Part shown: in pieces, positions 9,734 through 17,218 of the stretch
Position numbering within the stretch: the first letter of the stretch is position 1
How the letters are laid out: the number at the start of each line of letters is the position of its first letter
Assembly: GCA_964632845.1 (NCBI GenBank)
Contig: CAZWDU010000010.1
Coordinates: forward strand, 1 to 64,000
From: JAOZHU01 sp964632845
Lineage (GTDB): Archaea > Thermoproteota > Bathyarchaeia > Bathyarchaeales > Bathycorpusculaceae
Direction: 5' to 3'
DNA length: 64,000 nt
Notes under the pieces: model-generated
What the model was told of the DNA's origin: nothing
Seen by the model: the letters and a program-made list of their open reading frames with translations, nothing else
Database searches by the model: none
Translations under genes and position numbers: made by a program

Positions 9734-10531
9734 TCATAACATCGAACTGATTTTGGCTTGTCCGTATGCTGCTGTTTTGTTTCCGCCTACGTTAGCGTAT
9801 TCCGCGTAACGTGCCAGCATGTACGTGGTCTTATTCCAAGGATTTTCTTTATCTTTCAACTCGTATGTGACGTAGCCTGTGAAGCCTGTGACTTTCTTGT
9901 TCCGCATCACCGCCATCCGCGTCCGCAACTCATAACGGCTCACACCCACATTCTTCAACAACCAATCCTTGTAGGCTACATACTCTTCCTTAGTGAAACG
10001 CCGTTCGTCGCTGAACTGGTTCCAGCACCGAATTAAGCTGCAAAACACCTTCACAGAGTCAGGAAACATCCAATGATAACCGCTATTCAAATTAGCCAAG
10101 TAAGTTGGCGTCCTAAAATCCAACGTAAACCCATCAACCGCTTGAGCCTCTTTCTCCAAATCCCCATAACTCTTACAACTAATGCTCATCGAAGCAATCT
10201 GAAAAGTCGTATCAAAAATCAATGCACTATTCTGCTTCTTAAAGAAACTAAGCAGATACGCCGAATACTCGTCTTTCAAAAACCTAAAACCCACCTTGCA
10301 AGGAAACAACGGATCCAAAACATAACCATCCGCTGTGCGATTCTTGCTCTTGAACCGCAAAGGCGTCACACTGTAAGGCTTAGACACATTTAACTCATGC
10401 AGCAAACCCGAAGCAGCGGGGTCAACCTGACGGATAAAATGCAGCAATAAACCTCGCGCAACATGACCCGTAAAAAACGGCAAAACAACAGGCTTCTCAG
10501 CATACATCTCCAAAGTGATCTCAACAGGCAA
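9734..10531 (-). CDS. cas6: Cas6 pre-crRNA endoribonuclease
   Basis: This 265-residue protein is the RAMP-fold nuclease that cuts pre-crRNA within each repeat. The C-terminal half has the Cas6 glycine-rich elements (VTGFTGYVTYEL and YANVGGNKTAAYG). It is convergent to cas3, with one base between the stops. The start must be TTG at 10531 because a stop codon lies three codons upstream in frame. A TATA-like box on the minus strand (about 10583-10590) gives it its own promoter, separate from the rest of the operon. Confidence 0.85.
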   Translation of the reverse strand: MPVEITLEMYAEKPVVLPFFTGHVARGLLLHFIRQVDPAASGLLHELNVSKPYSVTPLRFKSKNRTADGYVLDPLFPCKVGFRFLKDEYSAYLLSFFKKQNSALIFDTTFQIASMSISCKSYGDLEKEAQAVDGFTLDFRTPTYLANLNSGYHWMFPDSVKVFCSLIRCWNQFSDERRFTKEEYVAYKDWLLKNVGVSRYELRTRMAVMRNKKVTGFTGYVTYELKDKENPWNKTTYMLARYAEYANVGGNKTAAYGQAKISSML

Positions 10532-10985
10532 CCCTATTCAACTCCCACAGATGGGATTTACGTTAGACGGAAACGATTCTTAGAATATAGCTGCGATAAG
10601 AAGTTAAAACTTTCCAAAAATCGCTAAAAACCTATTATCATTCGAGAAGTAGTAGCCCAAAGTTCCCACCGCCGACTACTACCAAGATAAAATGAAAGAA
10701 CAAACAACACACGTTTTTACAACTGTTGTTCTTCTTCTTTTCACTCACCCAGGTGGTTTTTAACTTCTTAAAAGAAGAAGAAGCGTGTCTGCACAACCAC
10801 TTCTTCTTCTTTTAAAAGTAGTCGTCCAAGCCAAAAACAGAGTGGACTACTACTACCAGCCAACACTGGACATAACTGATAGAACAACAACACTGAAAAA
10901 TGCAGCTGTTGTTCTTCTTCTAACTGCTTGTTGTTGTTCACTGCAAATCAGCGCGAACAACAACTTCTTGAGACAAAATTCTTGC
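10532..10985. other. Gene-free region with hairpin chain
   Basis: There is no credible gene between cas6 and the wHTH regulator gene. The cas6 promoter region occupies roughly 10540-10600, and the rest is dominated by the inverted repeats described separately. Open frames here translate to low-complexity Leu, Asn or Cys runs and are by-products of the trinucleotide repeats. Confidence 0.7.
10649..10964. repeat. Chain of inverted repeats with trinucleotide-repeat arms
   Basis: Consecutive dyads: GTAGTAG 10649-10655 / CTACTAC 10676-10682; AAGAACAA 10696-10703 / TTGTTCTT 10726-10733; a perfect 16-bp pair 10768-10783 / 10800-10815 (AAAAGAAGAAG core); GTAGTCGTCCA 10818-10828 / TGGACTACTAC 10843-10853 (one mismatch); AGAACAACA 10881-10889 / TGTTGTTCT 10907-10915; GTTGTTGTTC 10930-10939 / GAACAACAAC 10955-10964 (perfect). 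Most span 34-38 bp with 14-22 base loops of unrelated sequence. GTTGTTCTTCTTCT occurs directly at 10725 and 10908. It resembles neither a CRISPR nor an IS. Confidence 0.75.
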
Positions 10986-11744
10986 TTAAACTGCAGATTT
11001 GTCGCTGGAACTGCTTTTTTCTTGCTTTAGGTAATTTCTCCATTCTGAAATTGCTTTGAGCCCTTCGTTATGCTCTAACTCTAGAAAATCCAAGAAAACG
11101 TCTCGCTTCTTTCTTAGCTCATAATCGCTTTCAACAACGCTCCAAATCTTTTCCAGGATATTCCACTGCTTTTCGCCAATAGACTCCCGAATATGCTGAA
11201 TTGGTTGTCCCATGTAAAAGAAGCCCAAAGCCAAGCTGTCAAATGCGCTTCTGCGTAAAGCTTCATCTTTCTTGGGAAAAAGATTCGTTATGGTGAACGC
11301 TGTAAAAGTTACATAACTATAACTAGTGTTGTATGTCAATTCAACATTTAACGCGGACCTTACCCTCGAGAACAGTTCTTGTTCAAAACCAGCGCTGGCA
11401 AATTTATTCCACTTCTTAAAAACAAATAACAGGTCTTCATGAGCTTTTGCGATCTCGCGAAATTCAGGAACAGTGAAATTCAACTCGCCTGAACGAGTCA
11501 TATAAAAAATTAAACCATAAAAAGTCAACGAATACAAGCGTAGCTCTTTTCCTCTGGGCGCAGTTCTCTCTAGGCGGAAACTGATTAGGCCTTTCTGGCA
11601 TAGCTCGGAGATAGTCCTTAAAACTGTTGAATAGTTCTTTTTGGTTTTCTTGGCTATTTCTTCGACGCTTGCTTCGTTATGGAACGTAAGATAGTTTAGC
11701 GGGGGCAACAGGCTTTTCATCTTTTTGCTCTTTTCATTATGCAT
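10986..11744 (-). CDS. Winged-helix transcriptional regulator
   Basis: The N-terminal 80 residues form a winged helix (FHNEASVEEIAKKTKKNYST, then a recognition helix and a wing). The C-terminal 170 residues are helical with no recognised ligand domain. The frame is open to a GTG at 11765, but a minus-strand TATA-like box around 11781-11790 places transcription near 11758, so ATG at 11744 is the better start. Three ATTATGCA copies around the start suggest autoregulation. It is divergent from an AbrB-like gene. The target is unknown. Confidence 0.75.
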   Translation of the reverse strand: MHNEKSKKMKSLLPPLNYLTFHNEASVEEIAKKTKKNYSTVLRTISELCQKGLISFRLERTAPRGKELRLYSLTFYGLIFYMTRSGELNFTVPEFREIAKAHEDLLFVFKKWNKFASAGFEQELFSRVRSALNVELTYNTSYSYVTFTAFTITNLFPKKDEALRRSAFDSLALGFFYMGQPIQHIRESIGEKQWNILEKIWSVVESDYELRKKRDVFLDFLELEHNEGLKAISEWRNYLKQEKSSSSDKSAV

Positions 11745-11816
11745 GAGTACGCCACTATTATGCACAAAAAACGTTAATATGGAATATAAACTTAATTATG
11801 CACAACAACGCATAAT
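11736..11816. promoter_or_regulatory. Operator cluster ATTATGCA in a divergent promoter
   Basis: ATTATGCA occurs at 11736-11743, 11757-11764 (21 bp apart, two helical turns) and 11795-11802. The third copy pairs with GCATAAT at 11810-11816 to make a perfect 7-bp inverted repeat with an 8-bp centre. A central TATA-like segment (GAATATAAA, about 11782-11790) can serve both directions, which puts the sites at the expected transcription starts of the wHTH gene and of the AbrB-like gene. Confidence 0.6.
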
Positions 11817-11828
11817 GGAGAAACAAAC

Positions 11829-12035
11829 ATGCCCATAATAAGACGCATCATAGACATTGGCAACAGCAAAGCAATAACAATCCCCAAATCATGGATCACA
11901 AACGCTGAGGACGAAGCAGGAAAAAAAGTAATAGCCCTCGCATTGGAAGTCGACGGATCCATAACGCTTCAACCCGTCTTCGAGAAACAAACCAATTTTG
12001 AGAAAACCGAACATACAACCCAATCCCCACTCTAA
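11829..12035 (+). CDS. AbrB/SpoVT-family DNA-binding protein
   Basis: This 68-residue protein contains one swapped-hairpin AbrB domain: RRIIDIGNSKAITIPKSWI, followed by a second strand set ending VDGSITLQPV. Such proteins act as dimeric regulators or as antitoxins. No toxin gene is adjacent, so a regulator paired with the integrase downstream is more likely. It is divergent from the wHTH gene and 21 bp upstream of the integrase frame. Confidence 0.8.
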   Translation: MPIIRRIIDIGNSKAITIPKSWITNAEDEAGKKVIALALEVDGSITLQPVFEKQTNFEKTEHTTQSPL

Positions 12036-12056
12036 ACAAATCAATGGTGCAGAAGG

Positions 12057-13340
12057 ATGGCTGGACTTACACAAACGCAAACACCCTTCGACAGCGAATT
12101 TGGCAACAAAGCCGGTACTAAAACAGGTAAGTCGGAAACCGAAGAATCCGCCGGCTCCAGCCTCCACTGCCCACAATGCGGATCCAAAAAACTCTGGCGC
12201 GACGGCAACCGATATTCTCAATTTAACGACAAAATCCAGCGGTGGCTCTGCCGAAACTGCGGACTCCGCTTTTCCGACCTCCAAGACATGAAAAAAGCTT
12301 GGAGCACGATCGAACGCGTTGAAAGAATTGATACGAAGTCATTAAAAAGCACAGACGACATAATTACCTCTCGCCAAATACGCGTCAAGGAGACGAAAAA
12401 TTTGGGTCCGGAGCAAACAACCATACAACAAGTTCCGGAAAGAATGGAAGACGTCAAAGGAAAACTAGTGCAATTCGCTTGGAGACTACAACAAGAAGGA
12501 TACGCGTTCGAAACAGTAAGAGTAAACAGCAGCTGCCTAAGAGCCCTAATCAACAGAGGCGCCAACTTAGCAGACCCAGAAAGCGTCAAAGAAGCCTTAG
12601 CAAGAGAGCAAAACTGGAGCCCAGCAAGAAAACGTAACGCAATAAACGCCTATACCCTGTTCCTGAAAGTAAACGGATTAATCTGGAGCAAACCAAAATG
12701 CAAAGTCCCACAAAAATTCCCATTCATACCCACCGAACAAGAAATCGACGCCCTAATCGCAGGATCAGGCAGAAAAAACGCAGCCTACCTTCAACTTCTC
12801 AAAGAAACTGCTATGCGCTCAGGAGAAGCAAAACGCTTAGAATGGATAGACATAGACCGCGAAAAAAACATAATAACACTCAACCAACCCGAAAAAGGCT
12901 CAAACCCAAGAATGTGGCGAGTCACTACAACACTGATAGAAATGCTAAACGCCCTGCCGAGAAACAGTCCAGAAGTTTTCACTGGCTCCTTAAGAGCAAT
13001 GAAAACAACCTTCGTCAAAACCCGCAAACGACTAGCACAAACACTACAAAACCCACGCCTACTAAGAATAACATTCCACACACTAAGACACTGGAAAGCC
13101 ACAATGCTCTACCACCAAACCAAAGACCCATACTACGTACAACACTTCCTTGGACACAAATCGCTAAAATCAACCGAGATATACATAAACATCGAACACA
13201 CACTCTTTGAAGCTGGCGCCAACGACCAATTCACAGTACGAATCGCCGAAAAACCCGAAGAAATCAAAGAGCTGCTAGAAGTAGGCTTCGAGTACGTCTG
13301 TCAGAAAGATACGTTAATATTCCTGAGGAAACGCAAATGA
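12057..13340 (+). CDS. Tyrosine recombinase/integrase with N-terminal zinc ribbon
   Basis: This 427-residue protein begins with a zinc ribbon (CPQCGSKKLWRDG...WLCRNCGLRF, about residues 38-71), of a kind common in archaeal transposase- and integrase-like proteins. A SAM-like core-binding domain and a tyrosine recombinase catalytic domain follow, with the full set of catalytic residues: R254 (AMRSGEAKRLEW), H341 and R344 (HTLRHW), H367 (LGHKS) and Y376. It should therefore be active. It ends 44 bp before tRNA-His, a typical integration target. The first Met is at 12057; the zinc ribbon supports an early start. Confidence 0.9.
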   Translation: MAGLTQTQTPFDSEFGNKAGTKTGKSETEESAGSSLHCPQCGSKKLWRDGNRYSQFNDKIQRWLCRNCGLRFSDLQDMKKAWSTIERVERIDTKSLKSTDDIITSRQIRVKETKNLGPEQTTIQQVPERMEDVKGKLVQFAWRLQQEGYAFETVRVNSSCLRALINRGANLADPESVKEALAREQNWSPARKRNAINAYTLFLKVNGLIWSKPKCKVPQKFPFIPTEQEIDALIAGSGRKNAAYLQLLKETAMRSGEAKRLEWIDIDREKNIITLNQPEKGSNPRMWRVTTTLIEMLNALPRNSPEVFTGSLRAMKTTFVKTRKRLAQTLQNPRLLRITFHTLRHWKATMLYHQTKDPYYVQHFLGHKSLKSTEIYINIEHTLFEAGANDQFTVRIAEKPEEIKELLEVGFEYVCQKDTLIFLRKRK

Positions 13341-13384
13341 TAACAAAACTTGACGTCGCCAGTGGCCGAAGACTTCCAAAATGC

Positions 13385-13458
13385 GGCCGAGGTGAGGTAG
13401 CTTGGTAGCCTAGAGGCCTGTGGAGCCTTTTGCCTGGGTTCAAATCCCAGCCTCGGCC
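13385..13458 (+). tRNA. tRNA-His (GUG)
   Basis: The cloverleaf is complete: a 7-bp acceptor (13386-13392 with 13451-13457), D arm AGGTAGCTTGGTAGCCT, anticodon stem GAGGC/GCCTT with loop CT-GTG-GA (anticodon 13420-13422), a four-base variable loop, and T arm CTGGG-TTCAAAT-CCCAG. G at 13385 faces C at 13458 (position 73), the extra G-1:C73 pair that identifies tRNA-His. There is no intron and no encoded CCA. The integrase gene lies just upstream. Confidence 0.95.
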
Positions 13459-13516
13459 CCTTTGAAACAGCAAAAGTTATTTTCATTTTATATCCTTCTA
13501 AGAATGAGGGTGCAAT

Positions 13517-13792
13517 TTGAGGGTTAACCGTAGGGTAGTGGTGCTGGTTGTTGTTGCCGTGGCAGTGGCGGCTGTGGGTCTGCTGGCTTGGGCACCGTGG
13601 CTTAGCGATGATTACGTTGTTGAATGCGTAGTGGAAAAGTTGGGTGGTTCAGATGTGCACTTTAATTATCTTGGTGAGGATATGGCGATAAAAGATATTC
13701 CTAAAAAGGTTAGTTGGTTTCCATTTGGGCGGTACGTTACGTTTTCAGGTGAAGCCGACTGGTTTGTAAGCTTCTACGGCAACGTTTTCTGA
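13517..13792 (+). CDS. Small membrane-anchored protein of unknown function
   Basis: This 91-residue frame starts with TTG after a GAGGGTG ribosome site. A TATA-like TTTTATATCC (about 13485-13494) supports expression. Residues 8-27 are one strongly hydrophobic segment (VVVLVVVAVAVAAVGLLAWA), so the protein is probably anchored with its C-terminal 60 residues outside. I recognise no domain. Confidence 0.5.
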   Translation: MRVNRRVVVLVVVAVAVAAVGLLAWAPWLSDDYVVECVVEKLGGSDVHFNYLGEDMAIKDIPKKVSWFPFGRYVTFSGEADWFVSFYGNVF

Positions 13793-13824
13793 TAGTCTAT
13801 TCAATTGTCTCGCTGGATAAAGCC

Positions 13825-13944
13825 ATGACGACGGACTCAACGGAAGCGGCAAGTCCCAAAGCTTGCTTTGCCTGTGATGGCGGGACAGGATTACAGTACG
13901 TGACTGAAATGGATGGGCTGAAATTTTTCGAGAAACGCAAATAA
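13825..13944 (+). pseudogene. Remnant of an integrase C-terminus
   Basis: A 39-codon frame ends LQYVTEMDGLKFFEKRK, which resembles the tail of the intact integrase nearby (FEYVCQKDTLIFLRKRK) and of archaeal integrases in general. Residues before it (CFACDGGT) do not match the recombinase domain, and no catalytic motif is present. It looks like the surviving 3' end of a second integrase gene on the other side of tRNA-His. Confidence 0.5.
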
Positions 13945-14727
13945 GCAACAATTCTCTCTTTTTCATATGTCTTGTCAGTAGAGCAATCACGTATGACGGA
14001 ACTAACAGAGGAGCAAGCCACACAAAACTTGTACCCGTGAACCTTAGTTCTTACCCAACCGTGACACATGACGAGACACGGGCAAAATTCCCATAAGGAG
14101 AGAACTTGGCACAGAGGAGCGCAATGCTCTGCAATGAAGTCAAGAGTTAGTTGTGTGGGAGACAACAGCCCGTCAAAGAAGAGCAAAGTAGATTTTAACA
14201 TGCTTTCGCGGTTTGCTGCCGTAGCGCCGAGCGCATGCACAGAAGCCAAACGTTGCGCAAGAAGATGTTATTTAGAATTTTTCTCAAGATTTGACAGTAC
14301 ACTCTCAAGTTAAGGCTTGACGTCGCTTGCGCTCCGCCTCGCTCGTTCCAGACGAGGCTGCAAAATTGAACAATAGGCTATCTGAAATACCGATAACGCA
14401 GCATCGCAAAAATGAAATCCATTTCAACCTGCAATTTCCTTGACCCGCTTGGATTTACTTATCCCTATATGGGCGGGTTTACCCAAGCATTGGGCACGGT
14501 GGGCGCGGGCGCATTTGTTCCCACGCTGTAGAGAGCTTAACTTAGGTGAGCGCCCCGCTCTTCAGTGAAGTTAAGTGTTAAGTTACGTGGGGCACACTCA
14601 TCCGCGACAAAATATTGCGCCGCTGCAAGTCTTATTTTGCGCTTGTTGTGCCTTGCTGACAGGCTAAATTTTTAAGTTCAGCCTTCACATTAGGAGGTTA
14701 GAAAGTTAAAAGCAGGCTGGGTAACAC
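13945..14727. other. Gene-free region
   Basis: I see no supportable gene here. Open frames on both strands lack domains, good start contexts and sensible composition. Short inverted repeats occur (GCCTCG/CGAGGC near 14336-14358; CTTAACTT 14536-14543 with AAGTTAAG 14568-14575), and a GC-rich stretch at 14471-14600 could fold, but no known archaeal RNA family is recognisable. It is probably decayed sequence downstream of the integration site. Confidence 0.5.
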
Positions 14728-15804
14728 GTGAACATAGAAGAGAAAATTGAGTTAATCTGCAGACCGCCAACTGAAGAAGTGCTTACGGTAGATGAGCTTC
14801 GGCAGCTGCTGGAAACCAACGAGCATCCAGGGCATTATATTGGCTTTGAGATTTCAGGCATGCTCCACTTAGGCAATTTTGTGGTTTCTGGCTTCAAAAT
14901 AAACGATTTGCTTAAGGCAGGCATGCGCTGCCAAGTTTTTCTCGCAGATTGGCACAGCTTCATCAACAACAAGTTCGGCGGCGACTGGGACAAGATTTTA
15001 GCCGCAACAAAATACTACGAGAAAGCGTTCAAGTTTTTCTGTCCCGGCGTCAAAGTCGTGGTAGGCTCTGAGCTTTACCATAATAATGATGCATACTGGC
15101 GGAACTTGCTGCGGTTTTCGAAGCACATGACGTTGAGCCGCACTTTGCGGTGCATGACGATTATGGGTAGAAGCGAGAATGAAAAATTGGATTTGTCGCA
15201 GTATTTTTATGCGCCTTTGCAGGCTACGGATATTCATGAGATTGGAGCGGATATTCCTCACGGCGGCATGGACCAGCGGAAAGCGCACATTTTGGCGCGG
15301 GAAGTTTTTCCGAAGATGGGTTGGGCGAAGCCTGTGGCGGTTCACCATCATGTGCTGATGGGGATAGCGGAGCCTGTTAAGCTTGAGACTAAGGATAAGC
15401 TGGAGCAGGTTATCGCCAGCAAAATGAGCAAGTCCAAGCCGTGGACAGCGATATTTGTGCATGACACGGCAGCGGAGATAAAGGATAAGCTGCGGAGAGC
15501 GTGGTGTCCTGAACGGTCTGTGGAGATGAATCCGTTGCTGGAAATCGCCAAACACGTGATATTCCATGAGAAAAGCGCGTTTACGATTGAGCGTCCCGCT
15601 AAATTCGGCGGTTCAGTGACGTTTGAAAGCATTGGTGAGTTGGAGAAGGCGTATGGTGAAGGCAAACTGCACCCGCAGGACCTTAAAAACGGCGTGGCAG
15701 AGGAACTTGCAGCTTTGCTTGAGCCGGTTCGGCGCTATTTTGAGGCTGACAAAGAAGCTAAAGAGTGCTTGGATGTGGTGCGGGAAGCTAAAGTGACAAG
15801 GTAG
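14728..15804 (+). CDS. tyrS: Tyrosyl-tRNA synthetase, archaeal type
   Basis: The 358-residue class I synthetase has HYIGFEISGMLHLGN (HIGH variant) early, GGMDQRKAHILARE, the archaeal TyrRS/TrpRS-family motif in the TyrRS form, and a KMSKSKP signature. It charges tRNA-Tyr. The GTG start gives the family's usual N-terminus. A TATA-like segment (TTTTTAAG, near 14670) lies upstream. The Toprim gene follows five bases later, so the two form an operon. Confidence 0.88.
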   Translation: MNIEEKIELICRPPTEEVLTVDELRQLLETNEHPGHYIGFEISGMLHLGNFVVSGFKINDLLKAGMRCQVFLADWHSFINNKFGGDWDKILAATKYYEKAFKFFCPGVKVVVGSELYHNNDAYWRNLLRFSKHMTLSRTLRCMTIMGRSENEKLDLSQYFYAPLQATDIHEIGADIPHGGMDQRKAHILAREVFPKMGWAKPVAVHHHVLMGIAEPVKLETKDKLEQVIASKMSKSKPWTAIFVHDTAAEIKDKLRRAWCPERSVEMNPLLEIAKHVIFHEKSAFTIERPAKFGGSVTFESIGELEKAYGEGKLHPQDLKNGVAEELAALLEPVRRYFEADKEAKECLDVVREAKVTR

Positions 15805-15809
15805 ACATT

Positions 15810-16232
15810 TTGTCGACGCGTCTTAAAGAGAAACAGGAAAAAATCCTCCAAATCCTAAATGCAGTAGTGGAAGAGTCAGCAAAGGGCACGCCGATAATTG
15901 TGGAAGGCAAAAAGGATGTTGAAGCGTTGCGCGGTTTCGGCGTTGAAGGTGCAATAATAACGGCTAAAACAGGCGGCAGGTCTTTTTTGGATGTTGTCTC
16001 GGAAATAGAGCAGGCTGGAGCTGGGGAGGTTGTTTTGTTTTTGGATTTTGACAGGCGCGGGAAAGAAGGCACAAAGCTTCTGAAGCAGCATTTTGAGCGG
16101 GAGAAGATTAAGGTTAACGTGAGTTGTTGGCGTGCGCTTTTGGCTTTGGTTGGGAAAGAAATTCAGTGTGTTGAGGGTTTAGCTGCGTATATGGAGACTT
16201 TGCGGGTTAAGATTGGTGTTTCGGCGAGTTAG
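15810..16232 (+). CDS. Small stand-alone Toprim-domain protein (UPF0292-like)
   Basis: This 140-residue protein consists mostly of a Toprim fold: the first acidic motif is IIVEGKKDVEAL (catalytic Glu) and the second is VLFLDFDRRGKEG (DxD). Such small archaeal Toprim proteins are conserved but of unproven function, and may act in RNA or DNA end metabolism. It starts with TTG just after tyrS and is probably co-transcribed. Confidence 0.8.
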   Translation: MSTRLKEKQEKILQILNAVVEESAKGTPIIVEGKKDVEALRGFGVEGAIITAKTGGRSFLDVVSEIEQAGAGEVVLFLDFDRRGKEGTKLLKQHFEREKIKVNVSCWRALLALVGKEIQCVEGLAAYMETLRVKIGVSAS

Positions 16233-16244
16233 GTTTCGCTGTTA

Positions 16245-16976
16245 GTGCTGGGTGGATGTGTTGTTGGGAAGAGATATAAACATGACATAAGTAATATTTA
16301 TGTGGGGGCAACTGAAACAATAAAACACTCCCAAGAATTAATTCCCGCAGCCGTTGCAGTGTTGCTGTTAATTTTAGTCGGCGTCGGCATTTACCTTCGA
16401 AACCAGCCGCCGCAAACCTTGTATCCGCAGGAAATCAGGGAATATGAAGGCGAAAACCTATCCTCGATAAGTACCTTCAGAGAAAACTCAATCAAAGGAC
16501 CACAGCACGTGCCCAACGCAACGTACCGCTTAACCATAACAGGGCTCGTAAATAACACTGCATCCTACACGTACGATGAAGTTCTAAACAGCTTCCCAAA
16601 ATACCAGAAAGTCGTTACGCTGCACTGCGTGGAAGGCTGGTCAGCGAAAATTCTCTGGGAAGGCTTCCTACTGAAAGACTTGCTGCAAGCCGCGGGGATA
16701 GACAACCGAACGCAGGTAGTAATATTCCGCGCGTACGACGGCTACTCAACTTCGTTATCTTTGGACTACCTCTTGAACAATGATATACTCATCGCGTACA
16801 AAATGAACGGCGTAATTCTTCCGCCTGAAAGAGGCTACCCGTTTGAACTTGTCGCCGAAAGTAAATGGGGCTACAAATGGGTAAAGTGGATAACAGAAAT
16901 CGAGCTATCCGACAACGTAGGCTACACGGGCTACTGGGAAAGCAGAGGCTACCCAAACAACGCGGACATACCCTAA
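16245..16976 (+). CDS. Membrane-anchored molybdopterin-binding oxidoreductase
   Basis: After one transmembrane helix (about residues 33-50, AAVAVLLLILVGVGIYL), the remaining 190 residues form a sulfite-oxidase-type molybdopterin domain. The metal-ligand Cys is in VTLHCVEGWSA (C128 counted from the GTG), and conserved FRAYDGYSTSL and YPFELVAESKWGYKWVKW follow. It is probably an extracytoplasmic MsrP/YedY-like reductase. A TATA-like ATATAAAC at about 16273 suggests that GTG at 16302 may be the true start. Confidence 0.82.
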   Translation: MLGGCVVGKRYKHDISNIYVGATETIKHSQELIPAAVAVLLLILVGVGIYLRNQPPQTLYPQEIREYEGENLSSISTFRENSIKGPQHVPNATYRLTITGLVNNTASYTYDEVLNSFPKYQKVVTLHCVEGWSAKILWEGFLLKDLLQAAGIDNRTQVVIFRAYDGYSTSLSLDYLLNNDILIAYKMNGVILPPERGYPFELVAESKWGYKWVKWITEIELSDNVGYTGYWESRGYPNNADIP

Positions 16977-17079
16977 CTCACTCCTAACTACACGACAATG
17001 CCTACTTTCCGATTCACTCCTGTTGCAACACAAAAACTTTGTCTCTAGCCCCAACTAGTTTTGCACTGAAGGTTCGGGG

Positions 17080-17119
17080 TATATATAGAAGAGGGCATAG
17101 TCCAAAGATTTGCACAACA
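17080..17119 (+). promoter_or_regulatory. Strong TATA promoter upstream of dnaG
   Basis: GTATATATAGA followed by GGGCATAGTCCAAAG and CACAACA. The same order of elements occurs upstream of gatD at 39642-39679. It lies over 100 bp before the dnaG frame, so the transcript has a long leader or includes a small frame at 17191. Confidence 0.45.
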
Positions 17120-17218
17120 GAAGTGCAGAAACCTTAAAGAGCAAGATTAAGCATTCATAAAGCTAATAACAAGTAACGTTAGATAATCTCATGAACAGCG
17201 AGAATAAGCTCGCGTTTC

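Noticed and set aside
10649..10964. Second CRISPR-like array
   Set aside because: There is no constant direct repeat with spacers; only inverted pairs with differing arms.
10785..11030. 81-codon + strand frame over the hairpin chain
   Set aside because: Low-complexity translation (Leu, Val, Tyr and Cys runs) produced by triplet repeats; no start context; overlaps the wHTH gene end.
13264..13486. Minus strand frames over tRNA-His
   Set aside because: Antisense of a well-formed tRNA, a common artefact.
13797..14249. 150-codon minus strand frame opposite the integrase remnant
   Set aside because: Cys/Ser-rich with no domain, and it runs antisense to the more convincing integrase tail.
13349..14326. 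CTTGACGTCGC at 13349-13359 and 14316-14326 as attachment repeats around tRNA-His
   Set aside because: Eleven bases only, not in the tRNA and with no extended similarity; can be chance.
14536..14593. Crossing stems (CTTAACTT/AAGTTAAG and GCCCC/GGGGC) as a pseudoknot RNA
   Set aside because: Short stems in a GC-variable region and no known family or promoter; left as a note only.
14728..15804. Tryptophanyl-tRNA synthetase
   Set aside because: The motif GGMDQRKAHILARE and overall length are of archaeal TyrRS type.
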